Assembly: GCF_048569485.1 (NCBI RefSeq)
Contig: NC_134358.1
Coordinates: 223,204,986 to 223,268,985 of the forward strand
Length of the DNA: 64,000 bases
DNA from: Anomaloglossus baeobatrachus
Lineage: Eukaryota > Chordata > Amphibia > Anura > Aromobatidae
Direction: 5' to 3'
This document shows, piece by piece, positions 57,372-64,000 of this stretch (positions are counted from its first letter, which is position 1; every line of letters begins with the position of its first letter). A program made the translations under genes and the position numbers. The notes under the pieces were generated by a model. The model did no database searches. It worked only from the letters and a program-made list of their open reading frames with translations, and was not told the DNA's origin.

Positions 57372-59480
57372 TTTGGCTATGTGCACACACTGCGTTTTTT
57401 TTGACGCTGCGTTTTTGTGCGTTTTTTAGCGCTAAAAACGCACAAACGCAGCGTCTTTAAAAAATGCATGGAAAAAAAAGCATGCGTTTTTACCGCGTTT
57501 TGGTGCGTTTTTCTGCGTTTTTTTCATCAGTGAACATTGCCATTAAAGATTGTTGAGGAAAAAAAAAAGGTCTGATGTCATTTCCTTCTTCCATATGTTC
57601 TTCATTCTCCACTAGTATATGCAGGAGAGCAGACAGCTGAAGAACTACAAGGCTCAGCATGCTCCATCCAGGACTGTATGCTGGAGGGAGAGTCAGGGGG
57701 AGCTGACCTATAAGGCTCAGCATACTCCATCCACTAGTGGATGCAGGAGAGCAGACAGCAGCTGCAGAACTACAAGGCTCAGCATCCTCCATCCAATAGT
57801 GTATGCAGGAGAGCAGACAGCAGCTGTCGAACTACAAGGCTCAGCATCCTCCTTCCAGGACTGTATGCAGGATTTCTTTGCCCCCCCCAAACAAAAAAAA
57901 AAATGACGTGGGCTCCGCCATATTTTTGTATGCTAGCCAGGTACAGCAGGCAGGTACGGGCTGCCTCCAACCCCCAGCTGCCTATTTGTACCCGTCTGGG
58001 AACCAAAAATATAGGGAAGCCCTTTTTTTTAATTTTTTTTATTTCATGAATTTCATGAAATAATTAAAAAATAATTTTGAGTCCAGCCAGGTACAACTAG
58101 GCAGCTCGGAATTGGAATCCACAGTGCAGGGTGCCCAAGCTTTCTGGGCACCCCCGCTGCGAATTGCATTCCGCAGCCACCCCAGAAAATGGCGCTTTCA
58201 TAGAAGCGCCATCTTCTAGCGCTTTACCAACTCTTCCAGCTGCCCTGGTGACGCGTGGCTCGCTGGGTAATAATGGGGTTAGGGCTAGCTGTATATTATT
58301 AGCTGGCCCTAAGACCGAAATTCATGGTGTCACGCCAATATTAGACATGGCCACCATGAATTTCTAGTAAAGATAATAAAAAAACACAACACACAGAAAA
58401 ATATTTTTATTAGAAATAAAACACAACACAATTAGTGACTCCATCTTTATTGAAATAAAGAACCCCCCTCCGCAGTAATCCTGGGTCAAGGGTCCCGCGC
58501 CGTCCAATCCGGATCCAATATCATCTGATCGGTTTGCTGGAAGGCAAAGCGATCAGATGATGTGTCAGGTTATAGGATGTGAATCACATCACACATCAGC
58601 TGATTGTATAAAAGCCGTTTATACAATCAGATGAGGCATCAGTGCAAAAAAAAAAAAAAAAATACTCACTTATGTGCTGATTACTGGCAGCTCCTGGAGC
58701 GGAGTTTGATCCCATCCGATTGCTGCAGGAGCTGCCGATAATCAGGGATGAAGTCTCCTGACGGCATCCACTGACAGGTTAAGCCGGCCGGTGTCACCGC
58801 GAGACTTACGATCAGCTGATGCGTCAGGTGACCGCATCAGGTGATCAGCGCCAGGTCCTGCAGCTATCGGAGGTGTCCCGGCTGTCTGCACACAGCCGGA
58901 GCGGCGGTACCAGGAGAGGAGCTGGGAGCGGGCATGGCACCGGGAGTCTGCAGACAGGTGAGTATGACATTTTTTTTTCTACTGTTCACTTTTGTTTAGG
59001 CAGCTGTCTCCACCTCCCACCCAGACATGGCGCCGCACGGCAGCAGACATGCACAGGACTGGAGGTGGACGCAGTGGTGACGGTACCGGGAGGATTCACG
59101 CTTCTGTATTTACTGACAGAAGGAATCCTCTTCCTGTACATGTCACTTTACTGCCCACCCCTTGCGTTTATAGCTGCGTTTTTAGTCATAGAAACGCACT
59201 AAAACGCAGCTATATTTGCAATTTGCTGTTTTCATTGCGTTTTTGAACATCTCATTGAACTCAATGGGTGGAAAACGCAGTGAAAAACGCAAAAATAATT
59301 GACATGCTGCGTTTTTGTGGGCACCACAAAAACGCAGCTAAAAAAAACGCTGTGTGCAGACAGCAAAAATGAAAACTCATAGACTTTGCTGGGGAAGCAA
59401 AGTCATGCAGTTTTCTGAGCAAAAACGCACCCGAAAAACGGGCAAAAACGCCGTGAAAAATGCACTGTGTGAACTTACCC
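57372..59480. mobile_element. Composite AAACGCAGC-ended element, ~2.1 kb
   Basis: The left GGCTATGTGCACACACTGCG and the right complement (TAAGTTCACACAGTGCATTT read inward) are similar imperfect ends. The right arm (59157-59480) is dense in AAAAACGCAGC. The interior includes four ~70-bp tandem units with CAGGAGAGCAGACAG at 57615-57870, GGTACAGCAGGCAGGTACGG, and AATAAA signals on both strands. Non-coding. The ends are less secure than in the smaller MITEs. Confidence 0.55.
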
Positions 59481-59548
59481 TTTGGATGTGGATGAATCCA
59501 TAATCTTTTTAGCCAACAAAGTGGCACAAAACATTTTGTACTGCTTGG

Positions 59549-60376
59549 TAGAGATGAGCGGTGTTCGAATTGAACTGTTCGCCAATCTCAAATTCGACCT
59601 GTTTTAGGTGATGTTCAAGTCGTTCCACGTACGCGAACAATTAGCTTCAAGTTCGACAGTTCGAAGTTATGTTCGATAACGTTTAGATCACCAAAAGCGT
59701 TATTGGCTTTTCACAGTAATACTGTCATTCAATGTTAATACAGTGGAACCTTGGTTAACGAGAACAATCCGTTCTGGGAGTGTGCTTGTTAACCAAGTTA
59801 CTCATTTAGCAATAGGAAATCATTGCAATGTAGACAATTCCTTCCACAACTTGTTAATTGTCCCATCCTGGTCCCCTATTGTGCCATTCCACACATGCAC
59901 AAACATACACAAACACACACAAACATACACGCGCGCACACACATATTATGCTCACCTTACCTTACGTCCATCGCCGGCCTCCTGGGATTTGCAGTTCTCC
60001 GGTATAAGATGTGTATCGGGTAACTATCGCGACCGATGCCAGAACTTCCGCTGCCAGAGCGCTGGCGTGAAAGGCAGGAGCCGCTTGCCTCTGATTTGCC
60101 AGCGCGCTGCCTTTGAGTAGCGTCTGACAGAGGAAGTTCCTCCCTCGTCATTACACATCTTGTACCGGCGAACTGCAAGTCCCAGGAGGCAGGCGATGGA
60201 ACGGAAGGTAAGGTGAGCATAATATGTGTGTGAGCGTTCGTGTTTATGCATGTTTGTATGTGTTTTGTGTTTGCCTTCCATTGTTTTCAGTGGTGTTCGA
60301 AATTGTTCGACGAACGTTCGTTGAACATTTGACAAACTGAACCGAACTCGAACACTAGGGTGGTTGCTCATCTCTA
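59549..60376. mobile_element. hAT-type MITE with 8-bp target duplication
   Basis: The ends TAGAGATGAGC and GCTCATCTCTA are inverted repeats flanked by CTGCTTGG on both sides (59541-59548 and 60377-60384). An 8-bp duplication is diagnostic of hAT insertion. Nested from about 59740 is CAGTGGAACCTTGGTTAACG, an end seen in another dispersed family. Imperfect inverted arms pair 59953-60017 with 60155-60215. Non-coding. Confidence 0.88.
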
Positions 60377-60384
60377 CTGCTTGG

Positions 60385-61431
60385 CTAATAAGAGTGATAG
60401 GAGAATACACTGGGCACAGGGGTGAAATATAACATCCTGTAAGCTAGAAAGCTGAAGTAAAAAAGTTACAAAATTTGTAAGTAGTATTTGCAAACAATTT
60501 TATGGCTTTTGACCCAGTACATTTTTTTTACATAGATGTGGCTTAGAAATAGGAACATTGTTACTATACAGTAGTTCCTAGCTGTCATAGAGTTAAACTT
60601 CTGGTGCATGGTCAGGCCAAAGGTGCACTAATGTTACTAATAAGTTAATAAATTTGGTACGTCTTGCTTCAACAAGCTATAGGGTTCATGACTGGCCTAC
60701 CAAGCACCAGTCTTGGTAAATTCCTCCCATAATTTGCCCAGTACTTTATATTGATTGCCTGCCCTTAGGAGCTCTATCAGATTGGTGAAAATGGGTCACT
60801 TGGCCCCGCTGATTATCTATTGACGACGCCAGAAGTGACCAGTTGCAGAGCGGAACTACAAAGCGGAACTACGACAGTATTTTCACAACCGCAGAATATG
60901 GCATATTCACAACTGTTTAATGAATAGGCATGGAAATCTGTCTCTATAGAGAGTTGATATTTCTGCTCTGCAACTGAACACCTACATCTGGCATTGAGAA
61001 CAGTTAAATGCCAGATGTTGCGCAGATATGATTCTGATATTGATGACCTATCCTAAGGATAAGTCATCAATGTACAGTATCTTTAAGTATATTCACAAGA
61101 AGAGTTCTTGTCACGCCTCTCCCTGCACAAGGGCAGGGATTAGTGACTCTTTGCTGCCTATTTGCATACACGGCAGCTCAATAATGACTGTGAACAAACC
61201 GGGGAGAGGTGGCACACCAATCTCTTAAATACACCAAATTCAGACTGTCCCCATTGTATTCTCTCACTGTCTCTATTACACAAAGAAAGTAATATTTTTG
61301 TGATTTCATTTTTATTTTTACTGGGTAAAATTGCAAAGGAGAAAGCTAGTGTGAATCCCTAAATCCGCTCATCTGTATTTCTGGTTTTGTCTATCTCTGT
61401 TAAAATTTGTTTTAAAAAAAAAAAATGTATA

Positions 61432-61435
<4 letters not shown>
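60385..61435. other. Intron 2, mostly unassigned
   Basis: GACCTATCCTAAGGATAAGT near 61045 is a frog MITE-like palindrome, but no complete element was delimited. No exon seen. Confidence 0.4.

Positions 61436-61472
<37 letters not shown>
61436..61472. repeat. (TG)n microsatellite
   Basis: About 18 uninterrupted TG units, lying where the end of the adjacent Tc1-like element should be. Confidence 0.95.
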
Positions 61473-61480
<8 letters not shown>

Positions 61481-61486
61481 ATATAT

Positions 61487-63012
61487 GAAGGTTTGAACAA
61501 AAATATCTAATAGAAATTGTAGGAATTGTACACATTTCTTTACAAACACTCCACATTTTAGGAGGTCAAAAGTAATTGGACAAATAAACCAAACCCAAAC
61601 AAAATATTTTTTTTTTCAATATCTTGTTGCGAATCCTTTGGAGGCAATCACTGCCTTAAGTCTGGAACCCATGGACATCAATAAACGCTGGGTTTCCTCC
61701 TTCTTAATGCTTTGCCAGGCCTTTACAGCCGCAGCCTTCAGGTCTTGCTTGTTTGTGGGTCTTTCCGTCTTAAGTCTGCATTTGAGCAAGTGAAATGCAT
61801 GCTCAATTGGGTTAAGATCTGGTGATTGACTTGGCCATTGCAGAATGTTCCACTTTTTTTCACTCATGAACTCCTGGGTAGCTTTGGCTGTATGCTTGGG
61901 GTCATTGTCCATCTCTACTATGAAGCGCCGTCCGATCAACTTTTCAGCATTTGGCTGAATCTGGGCTGAAAGTATATCCTGGTACACTTCAGAATTCATC
62001 CGGCTACTCTCGTCTGCTGTTATGTCATCAATAAACACAAGTGACCCAGTGCCATCGAAAGCCATGCATGCCCATGCCATCACGTTGCCTCCACCATGTT
62101 TTACAGAGGATGTGGTGTGCCTTGGATCATGTGCCGTTCCCTTTCTTCTCCAAACTTTTTTCTTCCCATCATTCTGGTACAGGTTGATCTTTGTCTCATC
62201 TGTCCATAGAATACTTTTCCAGAACTGAGCTGGCTTCATGAGGTGTTTTTCAGCAAATTTAACTCTGGCCTGTCTATTTTTGGAATTGATGAATGGTTTG
62301 CATCTAGATGTGAACCCTTTGTATTTACTTTCATGGAGTCTTCTCTTTACTGTTGACTTAGAGACAGATACACCTACTTCACTGAGAGTGTTCTGGACTT
62401 CAGTTGATGTTGTGAACGGGTTCTTCTTCACCAAAGAAAGTATGCGGCGATCATCCACCACTGTTGTCATCCGTGGACGCCCAGGCCTTTTTGAGTTCCC
62501 AAGCTCACCAGTCAATTCCTTTTTTCTCAGAATGTACCCGACTGTTGATTTTGCTACTCCAAGCATGTCTGCTATCTCTCTGATGGATGTTTTCTTTTTT
62601 TTCAGCCTCAGGATGTTCTGCTTCACCTCAATTGAGAGTTCCTTAGACCGCATGTTGTCTGGTCACAGCAACAGCTTCCAAATGCAAAACCACGCACCTG
62701 TAATCAACCCCAGACCTTTTACCTACTTCATTGATTACAGGTTAACGAGGGAGACGCCTTCAGAGTTAATTGCAGCCCTTAGAGTCCCTTGTCCAATTAC
62801 TTTTGGTCCTTTGAAAAAGAGGAGGCTATGCATTACAGAGCTATGATTCCTAAACCCTTTCTCCGATTTGGATGTGAAAACTCTCATATTGCAGCTGGGA
62901 GTGTGCACTTTCAGCCCATATTATATATATAATTGTATTTCTGAACATGTTTTTGTAAACAGCTAAAATATCAAAACTTGTGTCACTGTCCAAATATTTC
63001 TGGCCCTGACTG
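61487..63012 (-). mobile_element. Tc1-like DNA transposon with an intact transposase frame, one end missing
   Basis: The 5' end of the element (right edge) reads CAGTCAGGGCCAGAAATATT on the minus strand and is followed by TA on the chromosome. The element then runs through the transposase gene to about 61487, where the known family continues for roughly 130 bases more to a second inverted end. Here the sequence instead changes to a TG/TA simple repeat. This copy therefore has one terminal repeat and cannot be mobilised in the usual way. It lies in mboat1 intron 2 in opposite orientation to the gene. Confidence 0.85.
61616..62653 (-). CDS. Tc1-like transposase, DD34E, 345 residues
   Basis: A cut-and-paste transposase that would bind the inverted ends of its element and cut at TA sites in the nucleus. 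It is uninterrupted from MRSKELS to FATRY, the usual family length of about 340. A first helix-turn-helix spans residues ~6-43 (SIREIADMLGVAKSTVGYIL). A GRPR AT-hook-like motif is at 58-61 and a second helix-turn-helix at ~65-115. The catalytic residues are D152 (LWTDETK), D249 (EMDNDPKHT) and E284 (LNPIEHAF), with exactly 34 residues between the last two (DD34E). The start ATG has a full N-terminal domain and no upstream in-frame extension is needed. No host promoter is evident. Many near-identical copies are expected in the genome, so an open frame does not prove activity. Confidence 0.93.
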   Translation of the reverse strand: MRSKELSIEVKQNILRLKKKKTSIREIADMLGVAKSTVGYILRKKELTGELGNSKRPGRPRMTTVVDDRRILSLVKKNPFTTSTEVQNTLSEVGVSVSKSTVKRRLHESKYKGFTSRCKPFINSKNRQARVKFAEKHLMKPAQFWKSILWTDETKINLYQNDGKKKVWRRKGTAHDPRHTTSSVKHGGGNVMAWACMAFDGTGSLVFIDDITADESSRMNSEVYQDILSAQIQPNAEKLIGRRFIVEMDNDPKHTAKATQEFMSEKKWNILQWPSQSPDLNPIEHAFHLLKCRLKTERPTNKQDLKAAAVKAWQSIKKEETQRLLMSMGSRLKAVIASKGFATRY

Positions 63013-63089
63013 TATATATATATAATAGAGCGCATTGTCCGTGGATGAAATAATTTGTGATAACAGATGTTTAATCTCTTATATTTTAG

Positions 63090-63167
63090 GTACTCTTTGC
63101 ACCTATTTTCTTTGGTTCTTTTGAGCTACTGCATCATGATCTTTGCACATGCTGACAGTGTTCACAG
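63090..63167 (+). CDS. mboat1: mboat1 exon 3
   Basis: The 78-bp exon lies between acceptor TATTTTAG (63082-63089) and donor CACAG|GTATGG. Its first base completes the Trp codon split at the end of exon 2. It then reads YSLHLFSLVLLSYCIM and IFAHADSVH, ending with two bases of Arg. From memory, human MBOAT1 has YSVHLFVLVLMCYAIM and NIHRY here, whereas MBOAT2 has YALHFLVQSGISYCIM and MHNY, so MBOAT1 fits better. The hydrophobic run fits a third membrane helix. The next exon lies beyond the right edge. No disruption is seen. Confidence 0.88.
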
Positions 63168-63486
63168 GTATGGAAAATGCATAAATCTTACATTATCAAA
63201 AACACACAGTTCATTGATATGTCTAAAAATATACCTTGGGTGAAATAAGTATTGAAAATATCACCACTTTTCTAAGTAAATGTTTTTTTAAAGGTGCTAT
63301 TGACATGAATTTATCACTAGATGTCGGTAACAATCTATCCAATCCACACAGGCAAAGAAATCAAACCATGAATGTCAATACATTATATGTAATAATGAGA
63401 AATGACACTGGGTAGAAGAATTGAACTTGTTTACTGAAATTTAATTAATACTTCATACAAAATCCTTCGCTGGTGATGACAGCTTT
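63168..63486 (+). other. Start of mboat1 intron 3
   Basis: AT-rich intron sequence after the GTATGG donor. No repeat or exon recognised. Confidence 0.5.
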
Positions 63487-64000
63487 AACCCCTTAACAAC
63501 CGCGAGTGGTAAAATTACGTCCTAGCGGTCATATGGTTAATCTCCCGCTGCTGATGCTGGCAGCAGAGGAAGATCGGCGCACATCTCAGCTGATTTATAC
63601 AGCTGACATGTGTGCCTGCTAGGTACTAGCGGAATCGTTATACGCCCGTACCGTTTAACCACTTAAATGGCGCTGTCAGGAAGAGACAGCGACATTATAA
63701 TCGCGATCGCTGAAAACGTTTACTTACCGCCAGATGCAGGAAGTGACGTGATCACGTGACTTCCGGTTGTTGTCATGGTAGCAAAGGGTCATGTGATGAC
63801 TCCTGTAGCTAGCATGACTCACTTTCTGTTTCACCCGGCCGAGAGCTGGGTGAGACAGGAAATGAGCATATCTGCTGATCACTACTATGTAGCTGTGATC
63901 AACAGATATGGAAGAGCGATCAGACAGCTGATCCATACAGCCCCCTAGGGGACCTAGTAAAATAAAATTTACAAAATTAAAAAAAATAAAAAAACGTAAA
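63487..64000. mobile_element. Partial dispersed element at the right edge
   Basis: Begins TTAACCCCTTAACAACCGCG and continues with TTTAACCACTTAAATGGCGC and AGTGACGTGATCACGTGACT, wording typical of a TTAA-associated frog repeat. The right end is outside the window. Confidence 0.45.

Overview
The window looks like a stretch of a repeat-rich anuran (frog) genome, probably a neobatrachian. Two observations support this. First, there are spliced exons of a vertebrate membrane-bound O-acyltransferase (MBOAT1-type). Second, the repeat community consists of TA- and TTAA-flanked MITEs, Tc1-like elements, hAT MITEs and Ty3/Gypsy elements with phrases I know from frog genomes. There is nothing prokaryotic here, no CRISPR array, and I recognised no tRNA or rRNA gene. 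The species call is inference from memory, not a database match.

Layout. From 1 to 25.1 kb the sequence is intergenic and almost wholly repeats: a solo-LTR-like block (1.6-2.4 kb), a TA-flanked MITE (2.6-3.1 kb), a Helitron-like end leading into a 4.8-kb purine-rich tandem array (5.6-10.4 kb), a Tc1-like remnant (10.4-11.4 kb), a nest of LTR elements (12.7-16.4 kb), a very young Gmr1-type Gypsy element (16.8-22.0 kb), a MITE (22.0-22.8 kb) and a long inverted-repeat element (23.1-24.4 kb). A GC-rich promoter-like segment lies at about 25.15-25.47 kb, followed by the candidate first coding exon of mboat1 (25474-25564, + strand). Intron 1 (about 30 kb) holds stacked MITEs, a second long inverted repeat, a TA-flanked element with a large GC-rich palindrome, a solo LTR inside a MITE, an 8.0-kb Gypsy element on the minus strand, two identical-length 198-bp palindromes and a 650-bp fold-back element. 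Exon 2 is at 55518-55663. Intron 2 holds nested TTAA/TA MITEs, a hAT MITE with an 8-bp target duplication and a Tc1-like element with an uninterrupted 345-residue transposase. Exon 3 is at 63090-63167. The rest of the gene lies beyond the right edge.

How it works together. The only host gene I can support is mboat1. Its three visible exons join in matching phase (0, then 2) and encode the N-terminus and first membrane segments of an ER lysophospholipid acyltransferase. Exon 1 carries an apparent one-base excess in a C run, which may be an assembly error. Everything else is mobile DNA that has built up between and upstream of these exons, often by insertion into older insertions. Several long open frames, including three overlapping frames of more than 1300 codons in the tandem array, are composition artefacts and not genes.

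Nothing here looks like a new host pathway. The most unusual items are the stop-free 4.8-kb array with higher-order structure, the integrase-before-reverse-transcriptase Gypsy element with base-identical LTRs, a primer-site-like module found inside several LTRs, and families of long fold-back elements.
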